Source: JBDWFY01 sp039976075 (GTDB lineage Bacteria > Pseudomonadota > Alphaproteobacteria > Rhizobiales > Stappiaceae). Taken from it: a DNA stretch of 64,000 nt. The DNA is taken from NCBI GenBank assembly GCA_039976075.1, contig JBDWFY010000004.1, forward strand, positions 315,202 through 379,201, written 5' to 3'. The translations under genes and the position numbers were made by a program. Position 1 is the stretch's first letter; every line of letters begins with the position of its first letter. Under the pieces are notes generated by a model. That model searched no databases, had not been told where the DNA came from, and saw only the letters and a list, made by a program, of their open reading frames with translations. Of the stretch, positions 24,495-34,069 are shown one piece after another.

Positions 24495-26054
24495 ATGTTT
24501 GAAACGGCAGAACTCAATCGCTCCATTTCGAAATCGGAATTCAAATCCGCAGCGCCGCTGCTCCGGCAGCAACTTCTTGAGTTGCAGGACACCCTTCATA
24601 AAGCCGGTCATTTTCAAACAATCCTTGTTTTTGCAGGGGTCGACGGCGCCGGAAAAGGTGAAACCGTCAGTCTCCTGAACGACTGGATGGACCCACGCTG
24701 GCTTATCACAAGGGCATATGATGAAGCCGACCACAGTGCTGAAGACCGTCCGGAATTCTGGGAATTCTGGCGGGATCTGCCGCCTCGAGGCCGCATAGGC
24801 ATGTTTCTCAGTGCCTGGTATTCCCAGCCTGTTCTTGACCGGGTTTACGGCAAGAACGACGAAGTCACCTTTCATTCTCGACTTGAGCGGATTGCGCAAT
24901 TCGAGCGTGCGCTGGCTCGTGACGGCGCACTCATATTGAAGTTCTGGATGCACTTGAGCCGCGATGGACAAGAGCAGCGATTGAAAAGTCTTGAACGCGA
25001 TCCCCTCACGAAGGCCAGGGTGACAAAGCGCGACTGGAAACACTGGAAGCTCTATGACGAGTTTATCGGCGCAGCGGAACAGGTGATTTCCAGAACGAAC
25101 AGAGGCATCGCACCATGGACGATTGTCGAAGGTGTGGACGCCAATTACAGATCGATGACCGTCGCAACCATTCTCCGGGATGCGCTGAAACACAGGCTCG
25201 ACGATTATCTGAAAATCGGTAAGCAAGCAGGTTCTTCAAAAACTGAAAAGCAGACAACACCGGCGGACATCCCTGAAAAGGTGTTGGAGAAAGAGACGGC
25301 CAGATCCACGCCCGATACAACACCCATCCCGGCCAACACGATCACAATTTTAAACCGACTTGATATGGCGCAAAGCCTCGAGAAGGCTGATTACAAGGCA
25401 GAACTGGTTGACCTGCAAGCCAGACTGCATCGGCTGCATCTGCAGGCAAAGGCAAAAAAAATTGCCAGTATGCTGGTCTTTGAAGGCCCTGATGCCGCCG
25501 GAAAGGGAGGCGCAATCAGACGGATTGGCGAAGCCCTGGAAGCACGCAACTATCAAGTCCATGGGTTTGCTGCACCGACAGATGAAGAAAACGCCCAGAA
25601 TTACCTTTGGCGGTTCTGGCGTCGACTTCCCCGCGCCGGCTATATCGGCATTTTTGATCGGTCCTGGTATGGCCGGGTGCTCGTGGAACGGGTTGAAGGG
25701 TTTGCGAGCGAAGATGAATGGCGTCGTTCCTACGCGGAAATCAACGATTTCGAAGATCAATTGATCGACCATGGCATCGTGCTTATCAAATACTGGATAC
25801 ACATCACCAAGGACGAGCAGTTTCAGCGGTTCAAATTACGGGAGAAGACACCCTATAAACGCTGGAAACTAACGGATGAGGACTGGCGAAATCGTGAAAA
25901 ATGGGAAGATTACGAACAGGCGGTCAATGACATGGTGCAATATACCAGCACCGCAAAGTCTCCTTGGACGCTTATAGAAGGCAACGACAAACGGTTTGCC
26001 CGCGTGAAAGCCATCCGAACATATTGCGACCGCCTGACCGCTGCTCTTGGCTAG
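24495..26054 (+). CDS. pap: polyphosphate:AMP phosphotransferase (two-domain PPK2)
   Basis: A 519-residue protein of two tandem PPK2 domains. The C-terminal domain has an intact Walker A (EGPDAAGKGGAIRRIG), the DRSWYGRVLVERVEG Walker-B region and the lid KLREKTPYKRWKL. The N-terminal domain keeps FAGVDGAGKGE but reads LSAWYSQPVLDRVYG, losing the Asp-Arg of DRSWYxR, so it is probably inactive, as in other two-domain PAP enzymes. The enzyme makes ADP from AMP and polyphosphate in the cytoplasm. The start at MFETAELN follows GGGGA; the frame extends 18 codons upstream without support. Confidence 0.93.
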   Translation: MFETAELNRSISKSEFKSAAPLLRQQLLELQDTLHKAGHFQTILVFAGVDGAGKGETVSLLNDWMDPRWLITRAYDEADHSAEDRPEFWEFWRDLPPRGRIGMFLSAWYSQPVLDRVYGKNDEVTFHSRLERIAQFERALARDGALILKFWMHLSRDGQEQRLKSLERDPLTKARVTKRDWKHWKLYDEFIGAAEQVISRTNRGIAPWTIVEGVDANYRSMTVATILRDALKHRLDDYLKIGKQAGSSKTEKQTTPADIPEKVLEKETARSTPDTTPIPANTITILNRLDMAQSLEKADYKAELVDLQARLHRLHLQAKAKKIASMLVFEGPDAAGKGGAIRRIGEALEARNYQVHGFAAPTDEENAQNYLWRFWRRLPRAGYIGIFDRSWYGRVLVERVEGFASEDEWRRSYAEINDFEDQLIDHGIVLIKYWIHITKDEQFQRFKLREKTPYKRWKLTDEDWRNREKWEDYEQAVNDMVQYTSTAKSPWTLIEGNDKRFARVKAIRTYCDRLTAALG

Positions 26055-26156
26055 CGTGCATGCAGGCAGAAGGAACCATTTGAGTGGCAAGCGCTCCTCC
26101 CGGATTGCATACGTTGGATCATGAAATGCTTGTTCAGACGGTTTGTAGCCGGCAAT

Positions 26157-27764
26157 TCAAATTTCGATGTTGTCGAGCACGGCTTCATCAATACCGATTT
26201 CCGCTTGCACATCCTCTGCCTGCTTGTCGAAATGGGCCTGGGAAATCGTTGAGCGAACCGCATACCAGAACGTCGCGGCGCCGATCCCGGCGCACACCAG
26301 AACATCAATCCCGTCGCTTAACAGGCCTATCCCGCCAAATTCACCCAGGAATGAGACCATTCCAACACCGGTCATATAGGGGATAAGCCAGGCAGCTTGC
26401 CGGAAATGCAAATTCTGACCACCCATACCCGGAATTCGAATGACGAAAATGATGGCTCCCACAATCATCGCCAAGCCTATCACTCGCATGGTCTCCCAAC
26501 CGCTCCAATAGACGATCAAAGTCGCCAGCACGAACGTCGTGTATCCAACGAGCGTTACACAGGGCAACCTGAAGGGGCGCGGATAGTCTGCGGCCAGCGT
26601 TCTGAGGGCAACAACCGCGATTGGCCCGACAATGAATGACAGAACGACCAGTGAAGAGTGCGTTGCCACCAGTTTGGAAAACGGCAAAAGCCAAACAGCA
26701 AACCAGCCAATCACCAGATTTAGAAGAAGTGCATAAAAAGGAACGCCAAAGCGGGACAACTTGCCAAAAATGTGTGGCATGAAGCGCGTGCCTGTCATCG
26801 CCAAAACCAGTCGGGCGTTGGCACCTACGGCAACCAGCGCGCTGCCAAATGGCGACAGAATGGCCGTGGTGTTCATCAGGCTGACGAGCCACAACAGTCC
26901 AAGCGCCGTTGCCAGTGATGCCAGCGGTCCGCCTTGATGGGTAAAGTGCAATCCACTCCAGCCATCTGTGAGCGCATCGGAGGGCAGCGCCCCGACAAAG
27001 GCGATCTGTAGCCCAAGATACATCACCAGGCTGATCAGCATGGCGACCATCAGGGCTGCGGGAATTGTTCGGCCTGGATTACGGACTTCGCCGGCCATGT
27101 CGACGGCGTGTCGAAACCCGATCATCGACAGGATCACGCCTCCGGAAGAAATCGCACCAAGAATGCCTCCAATGCCATTGGGAGCAAAGCCTCCGTACTG
27201 AACAAAATTTCCCGGCTCGAATGAAGTGGAAACCACCATGATCACGATGAGGATAGGAACGAGAAATTTGATCCAGGTCACGCCGGTATTGATATAGGCG
27301 AAAAGCTTGACCCCGAGCGCATTCAGAATAACGAAGACAACCATGAATCCCAGCGCCACCAAGGACCCGGAAGTTGACAGAACTTCAATGGAATCACCTT
27401 GATACAACCACGGAGCGCTCCCGCTGAGGTAGCGTAATGTCGCCTCAACTTCGACCGGTGCCGTCATCAGATAACCCAGCCAGGCAGTCCACCCCATCGC
27501 AATGGATACAACGTTGCCGTGCGTCACCTGCGGAATACTGGCAATGCCACCGGGCAGTGGAAACATGGCTGAAATCTCGCCAAATGTCAGCGCCAGCAAC
27601 AGCATAGCAAAGGCACCGATAATCCAGGCAAGAATGGCCGCTGGGCCTGCGAGCTGGGCGGCCAGCAATGGTGCAAACAGCCAGCCGGAGCCGATCATGC
27701 CACTCACGGCCAGGGCAACAAGTCCGATAGGACCTATTTCCCTTTTCAATTTGTTGCCGCCCAT
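26157..27764 (-). CDS. APC family amino acid permease
   Basis: A 535-residue inner-membrane protein with about twelve hydrophobic helices. The N-terminal IGLVALAVSGMIGSGWLFAP is the APC substrate-binding helix 1 (GSG motif), and RHAVDMAGEVRNPGRTIP is the E-x-x-NP signature of amino acid-polyamine transporters. It resembles the aspartate/glutamate:proton symporter subgroup, but the substrate is not certain. The ATG used is two codons inside a frame that could also start at TTG. It is convergent with the polyphosphate enzyme gene. Confidence 0.9.
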   Translation of the reverse strand: MGGNKLKREIGPIGLVALAVSGMIGSGWLFAPLLAAQLAGPAAILAWIIGAFAMLLLALTFGEISAMFPLPGGIASIPQVTHGNVVSIAMGWTAWLGYLMTAPVEVEATLRYLSGSAPWLYQGDSIEVLSTSGSLVALGFMVVFVILNALGVKLFAYINTGVTWIKFLVPILIVIMVVSTSFEPGNFVQYGGFAPNGIGGILGAISSGGVILSMIGFRHAVDMAGEVRNPGRTIPAALMVAMLISLVMYLGLQIAFVGALPSDALTDGWSGLHFTHQGGPLASLATALGLLWLVSLMNTTAILSPFGSALVAVGANARLVLAMTGTRFMPHIFGKLSRFGVPFYALLLNLVIGWFAVWLLPFSKLVATHSSLVVLSFIVGPIAVVALRTLAADYPRPFRLPCVTLVGYTTFVLATLIVYWSGWETMRVIGLAMIVGAIIFVIRIPGMGGQNLHFRQAAWLIPYMTGVGMVSFLGEFGGIGLLSDGIDVLVCAGIGAATFWYAVRSTISQAHFDKQAEDVQAEIGIDEAVLDNIEI

Positions 27765-27918
27765 GCCCAATCCGCACCTCTAACTTACGACACAGCTCAT
27801 CTGTTCAATATTTGCCCGGACACACGCCTGTCGGGGCTTGATTTGTCCAATTGGAAAATGAGATATCCAGCAGTCCAACTGCGCGCCTTCAACGAAACTC
27901 TTGTCCGGCTTTGATCTG

Positions 27919-28464
27919 TTATCGCCACTTGATTGAGCAACCCATCGATGGGATTTGCTCCTGGGGCCCCTGTCCGGTTTTCGCGACCTGTTTCATCGCA
28001 TTCACCAGTTCAGGCGTTCGTCCGGTTGGATCTCCGCGACCCGCATCATCCAGTCTGCCGCGATATTGCAACTCAAAACTGCTGTTGAACCCAAAAAAGT
28101 CCGGCGTACATACCGCACCGTACGCGCGCGCCACGCTTTGTTGATCATCAATCAGATAGGGAAAACTGAAGCCGCGTTCTTGCGCAAACGTCATCATTTG
28201 CGGAGGAGCGTCAGCTGCATAACGCTCATAATCATTCGGCATGACCGCAAGTGCCCCGACGCCACACTCTCTCAGCACTTCAATATCGCTTACAAGACGA
28301 TCAATGATCGCAACCACATACGGACAATGATTGCAGATGAATGCGATGAGGAGACCGTTTTCACCCATCAAGTCCGCCATTGCATATTCCTGGCCTCCGG
28401 GATCTTTCAGAGAAAACGGCTGGGCTTTCCATCCATAGTCACAAATCGGCGTATCTGTCGGCAC
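27919..28464 (-). CDS. thioredoxin-fold redoxin family protein
   Basis: A 181-residue AhpC/TSA-like thioredoxin-fold protein: CDYGWKAQPFSLKDPGG, FICNHCPYVVAIIDRLV with a C-N-H-C redox pair, AYGAVCTPDFFGFN and the terminal EEQIPSMGCSIKW-like ending (QEQIPSMGCSIKWR). This conserved family usually starts near PTDTPICD. Here there is no ATG at that point; GTG at the given start has GGGGG six bases upstream and is preferred over frames running 42 residues further. It is cytoplasmic; its partner is unknown. The downstream APC gene lies on the same strand. Confidence 0.85.
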   Translation of the reverse strand: MPTDTPICDYGWKAQPFSLKDPGGQEYAMADLMGENGLLIAFICNHCPYVVAIIDRLVSDIEVLRECGVGALAVMPNDYERYAADAPPQMMTFAQERGFSFPYLIDDQQSVARAYGAVCTPDFFGFNSSFELQYRGRLDDAGRGDPTGRTPELVNAMKQVAKTGQGPQEQIPSMGCSIKWR

Positions 28465-28672
28465 AGCTGCCCCCTGTTTTGCCAATTGACGATAACAAGT
28501 CAAACGGCATTGTTTTTGTTTCGCGAACCGATTACAGCGCATATCCTGCATCATGCGCAAGGTTCGTATCCGGATTTGGCCGAATGACACTTTTCAATGT
28601 CGAATTATCAGAAACAGATCTCACTCCCAGGTGCAGTTGGCAGACCACTTGGATGAAGGGATCGGTTAGCTG

Positions 28673-30073
28673 ATGCAGACAGTTGAGGAACCGGTCAAGT
28701 GGACGGAGATACTATCCCCTCAGTATCTAACTCCCTTGGCAATAGTATGCATGGGTGTTTGGTTGCACGCAGCCGACGGCCTGTTGGTTTCCACCATGAT
28801 GCCTGCCATCGTCGCCGATATCGGGGGCATTCCCTTCATACCCTGGACATTTGCGCTGTATGAAATCGGTTCCATCGTTGCTGGCGCCGCAAGCGGTCTG
28901 GTCGCAACACGTTACGGCATTCGCCAACCCATGTCCGTCGCGGCGATTGTGTTCGCATTCGGCTGCACATTAAGTGCGCTGGCGCCGGAAATGGCTCTCC
29001 TGCTCGCGGGTCGTCTTCTGCAGGGCCTGGGAGGTGGCGGCTTGATGGCCATCTCCTTTGTAGCGGCCAGTCTGATGTTTCCAACGCGGCTGATCGCACG
29101 CGTTATGGGTGCCATCTCGACAATATGGGCCATCTCGGCCTTTTTCGGTCCTCTTATTGGCGGACTGTTCGTTGAATTTGCGAGCTGGCGCATAGCTTTT
29201 TGGATCTTCGCCGTTCAGGCAGTCATCCTGGCAGCATGGCTGATTACGCGTTTAGACATGTCAGCCAGGCCCGTGGAAAAACAACAGAGCGAGCGGTTTC
29301 CCTTGTTCCGCCTGACTTGGCTGACAGCGGGCGTGCTTGCCATCGCCTATTCGGGTATCAACATCGATGGCATCTACACGCCTGTGTTCATCCTGATCGG
29401 CTTGGCGTGTTTGGCACTATTTCTCCGGCTGGATCGCAACCATCGAACAAATCGTTTGCTTCCCGAAAACCCGTTCAGTCTCACAAATCCAATTGGCGCG
29501 GCATTATTGATGCTCCTGTGTTTCGCAGCAGCCACAATTCCCATTGGGATTTATGTGCCTTTCCTGATCACCAAACTGCATGGTATTTCTGCTCTTGTCG
29601 CCGGCTACATCATCGCCATAGAGGCCATCACCTGGACCGTCATGGCAGTTGTGCTATCGGGTAGTCCTGAACGGCACGATCCGAAATGCATACTAATCGG
29701 AATGCTTGCAATAGCGGCCAGCATCCCGGGCTTTGCTTACAGTGTCGCTGAAGGGCCACTATGGCTTGTGGCGTTCTTTGCTGCGCTTCAGGGTGCGGGA
29801 TTTGGGACCGCGTGGACGTTTATGCTTCGCCGCGCAACACGTCTTGCACCCAGCGGTGAAGAGCAGCGAGTATCGGCTGCACTTCCAACTGTCCAGCGAT
29901 TGGGGTACGCGCTTGGGGCTGCCTATATCGGAATTGTCGCCAATGGTGCGGGGATCGAAACTGCCAGCCCCGGTGGCTCCCTCGAATTTACCGCTCGCGC
30001 TATTTTCCTGTCCTGCTTACCGCTGGCACTCATTGGACTGATCGCTGCACTTCGCTTCGTATCGCCGAAATGA
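28673..30073 (+). CDS. MFS transporter
   Basis: A 466-residue major facilitator with about 13-14 hydrophobic segments. GLVATRYGIRQPMSVAA is the loop 2-3 MFS motif and AGRLLQGLGGGGLMAISFVA is motif B/C of drug:H+ antiporters (DHA2-like), so it is probably an efflux pump of the 14-helix group. The substrate is unknown. The region upstream (28,465-28,672) contains the divergent starts of this gene and the redoxin gene. It is convergent with the LysR gene to its right. Confidence 0.9.
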   Translation: MQTVEEPVKWTEILSPQYLTPLAIVCMGVWLHAADGLLVSTMMPAIVADIGGIPFIPWTFALYEIGSIVAGAASGLVATRYGIRQPMSVAAIVFAFGCTLSALAPEMALLLAGRLLQGLGGGGLMAISFVAASLMFPTRLIARVMGAISTIWAISAFFGPLIGGLFVEFASWRIAFWIFAVQAVILAAWLITRLDMSARPVEKQQSERFPLFRLTWLTAGVLAIAYSGINIDGIYTPVFILIGLACLALFLRLDRNHRTNRLLPENPFSLTNPIGAALLMLLCFAAATIPIGIYVPFLITKLHGISALVAGYIIAIEAITWTVMAVVLSGSPERHDPKCILIGMLAIAASIPGFAYSVAEGPLWLVAFFAALQGAGFGTAWTFMLRRATRLAPSGEEQRVSAALPTVQRLGYALGAAYIGIVANGAGIETASPGGSLEFTARAIFLSCLPLALIGLIAALRFVSPK

Positions 30074-30164
30074 TGGCTACGCGTCATTCGATATGAACAG
30101 CAAACAATATACAAAATTAAAGTGCAATAAAACAGATATTTAACTGGCATTCACAATGTCAGCA

Positions 30165-31058
30165 TCAGGACATTTCAGCCACATTATCGCCTGACAGGAC
30201 TGCCTGGTTCTTTCGATACAAGTGGCACAAAACGTCGACCGCCCGTCGGATCGTTTTATCGCGCAACAGGTCCCTGTGAACGATCAGATTTTCATGCGAA
30301 ATATAAACATGCGTCAGACCATCGACAGCCACCAGATCTGGATCCCGGCAGGCCAGAAATCTCGGTAGAACTCCATACCCGCCACCGGACTGAATCGCCT
30401 GCTTCATACCTGAAATGGTGTTCACTTTGAGTTTTGCAGAATGTTCGACATGGTCTGCCATCCACTGGCGGATCTCAGGATACCAAAGTCGATCACTGGA
30501 CAATCCAATCCAGTTAGGATCGCTGAAGGGATGACAGCCCGGGGGCGCTCGGTAGTGAGAGCTCCGATAGACACCATAAACAATGTCACACAGGCGCTTG
30601 GCGACAAGCGTGTCGCTTTCAGGCATGCAGGAACGGATCTGAATATCCGTTTCACGCGTTGCGTGATCCAGATGAACGTGACCGGAAAAGAACTCTATAT
30701 CCAATCCCGGTAGTTGCTCCCTCAACCAAGGCGCATGATCCAGCAGAAATTTCTCTCGGACCTCATCAAGTGAAATCCTGACAACACGTCGCGCGTCGCT
30801 GGCTAGTTCCGGCTGAACCCGCTTGACCCCATCCGCCACCTTGCGCATTTCCGCTGCCAACGGCAGCAGCCGTTCTCCAGCCGGTGTAAGCATCAGGCCG
30901 TTTGGCGTCCGGTCAAACAACTGCGCACCAATCCGGTCTTCAAAGCGCCGGAGTCTGCGGCTCATTTGAGGTTGACTGAGGCCGAGTGTCCGTGAAGCTG
31001 CGCTGATACCGCGCATTCGGGCCGCTGCCTCGAAGAGCTGCATATCGTCCCAATTCAT
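30165..31058 (-). CDS. LysR family transcriptional regulator
   Basis: A 297-residue LysR protein. MQLFEAAARMRGISAASRTL followed by GLSQPQMSRRLRRFEDRIG is the DNA-binding domain; the rest is a LysR effector domain with VVRISLDEVREKFLLDHAP. It is divergent from the EamA exporter gene, with 113 bases between starts, and is most likely its regulator. Confidence 0.92.
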   Translation of the reverse strand: MNWDDMQLFEAAARMRGISAASRTLGLSQPQMSRRLRRFEDRIGAQLFDRTPNGLMLTPAGERLLPLAAEMRKVADGVKRVQPELASDARRVVRISLDEVREKFLLDHAPWLREQLPGLDIEFFSGHVHLDHATRETDIQIRSCMPESDTLVAKRLCDIVYGVYRSSHYRAPPGCHPFSDPNWIGLSSDRLWYPEIRQWMADHVEHSAKLKVNTISGMKQAIQSGGGYGVLPRFLACRDPDLVAVDGLTHVYISHENLIVHRDLLRDKTIRRAVDVLCHLYRKNQAVLSGDNVAEMS

Positions 31059-31171
31059 ATTTGCATCTCACTAAGCCTCTCTATTCTTTTTTACATAGCA
31101 CGCATACGAGATAGCGACTAGGCCCCGCCCCTCAAACCCGGCATCTGTAGCGTATCCATTATGGAGATAAA

Positions 31172-32062
31172 GTGATGTCACCAACCCTGAAGGGGGTCCT
31201 GCTAAGCGTAGCAGGCACTGCACTGTTCACCCCGATTTTTGCCGCAGGAAAAATCGCTGATGGCGCCTTTCCTGCTGTTGCTCTGATGACAATGCGGTAT
31301 CTGGGCGGGTTTCTGACAGTCGCTTGCATTGTTCTCGCCTCGCAGACGCCTCTTTCTGTGCTTCGATCGCCAAATCCAGCCCAACACTTTCTGAGGGCTA
31401 TTTTAGGAACTGGCGGAGGTGTGTGCACCATTCATGCAGCGACAATCATTCCCATTGCCTACGCGACGTCCATCGGGCTCACGGAAGGCCTGCTCATTGT
31501 CGCGCTGGCTGGATTGTTGCTAAAGGAACGGATTACCAAACTGCATTGGTTGGCCGGAATTGTCGCTGCGGCTGGGGCCTATCTGGTGATCGTTCAGTCG
31601 CTTAACGACACTGGTGAGGGCAGCGCAAATGTCGAAGGTGTACTCTATGCCTTTCTGGGTGCCATTTTTATTTCCCTGGAAGTCCTTTTGATCAAGGTTC
31701 TTGCGAGGCGGGAACATGCGCTGGGAGTGTTGCTGCACGTAAACGCCTTTGGAACCATAATCGTTTTGATGCTTTCAATAATCATGATCGATTGGCACAC
31801 TCTCTCCTTTTCCATGCTTGGACCGTTCATTCTGCTTGGCCCTTTGGCGATTCTGGCTCAGTTCTTCAATATTCTCGCCTTTCGTCATGCCGATGCCGCA
31901 ACGCTCGGCCCGGTCAGCTACAGCTGGGTTCTGTTTGCGACGTTGATGGGGATCCTGTTCTTCAATGAAATACCGACCCTGAGCGCCATACTCGGTGCAG
32001 GCCTGATCGTGACCGGAGGTGTGATTGCTTCAAGAGCGCAGCCCACTGGCAACACCCCATAA
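31172..32062 (+). CDS. EamA/DMT family transporter
   Basis: A 296-residue membrane protein with about ten helices in two EamA repeats: LLSVAGTALFTPIFAAGKIA and VEGVLYAFLGAIFISLEVLL begin the halves. Pairing with a divergent LysR gene is the classic layout for an inducible metabolite exporter. It shares fold but little sequence with the EamA protein near the start of the window. It is convergent with the AraC gene, 55 bases apart. Confidence 0.9.
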   Translation: MMSPTLKGVLLSVAGTALFTPIFAAGKIADGAFPAVALMTMRYLGGFLTVACIVLASQTPLSVLRSPNPAQHFLRAILGTGGGVCTIHAATIIPIAYATSIGLTEGLLIVALAGLLLKERITKLHWLAGIVAAAGAYLVIVQSLNDTGEGSANVEGVLYAFLGAIFISLEVLLIKVLARREHALGVLLHVNAFGTIIVLMLSIIMIDWHTLSFSMLGPFILLGPLAILAQFFNILAFRHADAATLGPVSYSWVLFATLMGILFFNEIPTLSAILGAGLIVTGGVIASRAQPTGNTP

Positions 32063-32117
32063 TGCCCACCGTTGTTCGGACAAACGGCTGCTGCCCTGAT
32101 GCAGCATTCAAAGCAGT

Positions 32118-33020
32118 TTAAGCGTTCGCCCTGAACTGATTGGGAGATGTTCCGGTCACTTGGGTAAATGTCCGGGTGAACGCACTTCTGCTGCTAAATC
32201 CAACCAGTGCTGCCACCCGTTTCACTGGCATATCGGATCGGATCAGCAATGAGGCGGCCAGATGCATTCGCAATTCCCGCAAGAGTTCCATCGGGCCACT
32301 GCCATAAGCGGAAGCAAATCGACTGGCAAATGTCGAACGGCTCATTCCCGCCATGGAAGCCAGGCTCTCGACAGTGTGATGTTCGCCAGGACTCTCGAGC
32401 ATCACATGGAGCGACGCCCACAGTTTTTCATCGATCAGCGCCTGCATCCAGTTCATCGCCCGATCATTGGCCAAAACGCGATCACGCAGCAATTGAATGA
32501 CACATTGAAGCAGCAAAGTCCGGATCAAGGCGCGACTTCCCAGTTTGGGGTAGGAAAGCTCCGCAAGAATTGACGCAACCGGCATCCGCATCGCGTCTTC
32601 ATCTACTTGTTCGACGATGGGTTCGCGCACGAGATTCACCAGGCCTCCGGTGCCCCTGATGCCGACATCGACATGACTGCAAATCGCGAGCAGTTTTTCC
32701 GCCTGCTCAGGATCTTCCCCTGTGCGCAGATGGCTGGCCAGATCGAGTTCCGCAGGATGGCATTTGGGGACGGGATTACCCGGTGCGCCGAAACTGCGCA
32801 ATGTGTGAGGGTGCAGGGTCGGGACAAGGGCCAGTGTCCCCGCCTGTATCGGGATCGGAGGACGATCCTTTAAGACCAACTCACCCTTACCGGCTAGAAG
32901 ATAGTGCAACGTTGCCCCGGATTGCCCACCCAGACCCAAAGTACATTTGCCTTGCAATTCGCACAGTGCAAACGGATCGGCGCTGATCTCCAGCTCATCG
33001 AATATTCGTTCAAAAGACAT
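32118..33020 (-). CDS. AraC family transcriptional regulator (cupin-type)
   Basis: A 300-residue regulator. The N-terminal cupin-like ligand domain includes LHYLLAGKGELVLKDRPPI and LVPTLHPHTL. The C-terminal pair of helix-turn-helix motifs is VESLASMAGMSRSTFASRFA and VKRVAALVGFSSRSAFTRTF, followed by GTSPNQFRA, the AraC/XylS end. It is divergent from the Tat-exported isochorismatase-like gene, with 128 bases between starts, and probably controls it. Confidence 0.93.
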   Translation of the reverse strand: MSFERIFDELEISADPFALCELQGKCTLGLGGQSGATLHYLLAGKGELVLKDRPPIPIQAGTLALVPTLHPHTLRSFGAPGNPVPKCHPAELDLASHLRTGEDPEQAEKLLAICSHVDVGIRGTGGLVNLVREPIVEQVDEDAMRMPVASILAELSYPKLGSRALIRTLLLQCVIQLLRDRVLANDRAMNWMQALIDEKLWASLHVMLESPGEHHTVESLASMAGMSRSTFASRFASAYGSGPMELLRELRMHLAASLLIRSDMPVKRVAALVGFSSRSAFTRTFTQVTGTSPNQFRANA

Positions 33021-33148
33021 GTCTCACCATGCAGTCCGTTTCTGCGAAATGATACACGCGAAAGCGATCGAAGCACATTTTTCGGACGAAAAGGCACATC
33101 CAGGTTGTCATCTTAATTCCACAATCAATCACCGCGAAGGAAATCAAC

Positions 33149-33991
33149 ATGTGTGGAAATCACGACAACAAATCCCGCGACAACAAATCAATGAGCCGAC
33201 GCGATGCGCTCCGCGCCGGCATCGCCGCAACGGCGGCAGCCACTGTAGCAGCCACAGGCGCAGCGGGCAGCGCCCAGGCAGCTGAGGATCCTTATGCCGA
33301 ACCCGGGCAACCTGCCCTGCCGCCGAGCGATATGAAACTTGACGGCAAGCGGACAGCTTTGGTCGTGACCGATCCGCAGATCGATTTCCTGAGCCCCGAT
33401 GGCGTGACCTGGGGTGTGATTGGTGAAAGTGTGAAACGGCACAACACGGTTGAAAATATTGAGAAGCTGTTTGTCGCCGCCAAGGATCTGGACATGGTTG
33501 TCGCTGTGTCACCTCACTACTACTACCCGACGGATCACGGATGGCGTTTTGAAGGGGCCCTTGAAAAGCTGATGCACAAGATCGGCATGTTCGACCGCAA
33601 AGGATCGTTGACGACAGAAGGATTTGAAAATTCAGGCGCCGATTTCATGCCGCAATACAAAAAATACATCAATGACGGCAAAACAATCGTGACATCGCCG
33701 CACAAACTCTATGGCAACGATTCAAACGATCTGGTGCTTCAACTACGAAAACAGAAAATCGATCAGGTCATTCTCGCTGGTATGTCAGCCAACCTCTGCA
33801 CCGAGTCCCATATGCGGGAGTTGCTTGAGCAAGGCTTTGAAGTCGCTGTCGTCAAAGATGCAACTGCAGCAGCAATGCTGCCTGAGGGCGACGGTTATCT
33901 GTCCGCACTGATAAACTTCCGTTATATGGCCAACGCCGTTTGGTCGACGGACGAAGCGGTTGAAAACATGAAATCCGCTGCAAAAGCCTGA
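33149..33991 (+). CDS. Tat-exported isochorismatase-like (cysteine) hydrolase
   Basis: A 280-residue protein. A twin-arginine signal is visible (SRRDALRAGIAATAAATVA, cleaved near AQA-AEDPY), so the folded enzyme is predicted in the periplasm. The mature part is an isochorismatase-like hydrolase with the Asp-Lys-Cys triad: LVVTDPQIDFLS, VTSPHKLYGN and MSANLCTESHMRELL. Family members hydrolyse C-N or ether bonds such as in nicotinamide or carbamoyl compounds; the substrate is unknown. AAGGAAAT precedes the ATG. The AraC gene is divergent and a terminator follows. Confidence 0.92.
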   Translation: MCGNHDNKSRDNKSMSRRDALRAGIAATAAATVAATGAAGSAQAAEDPYAEPGQPALPPSDMKLDGKRTALVVTDPQIDFLSPDGVTWGVIGESVKRHNTVENIEKLFVAAKDLDMVVAVSPHYYYPTDHGWRFEGALEKLMHKIGMFDRKGSLTTEGFENSGADFMPQYKKYINDGKTIVTSPHKLYGNDSNDLVLQLRKQKIDQVILAGMSANLCTESHMRELLEQGFEVAVVKDATAAAMLPEGDGYLSALINFRYMANAVWSTDEAVENMKSAAKA

Positions 33992-34018
33992 TTGTGCTGA
34001 ACAGGCTGACTAAGATCG

Positions 34019-34045
34019 AATGCGGGCGCAAAGATCGCCCGCATT
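34019..34045. terminator. bidirectional terminator
   Basis: AATGCGGGCG and CGCCCGCATT form a perfect 10-base-pair stem around a seven-base loop, between the convergent isochorismatase-like and TRAP permease genes. Confidence 0.8.
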
Positions 34046-34069
34046 TGCAACGCTTATGCTCAGGCCCAA

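Noticed and set aside
24489..25226. A 245-codon minus-strand open frame
   Set aside because: Antisense to the N-terminal PPK2 domain; no ribosome binding site or domain.
27955..28587. A 210-codon plus-strand open frame
   Set aside because: Antisense to the redoxin gene, whose motifs and length are clear.
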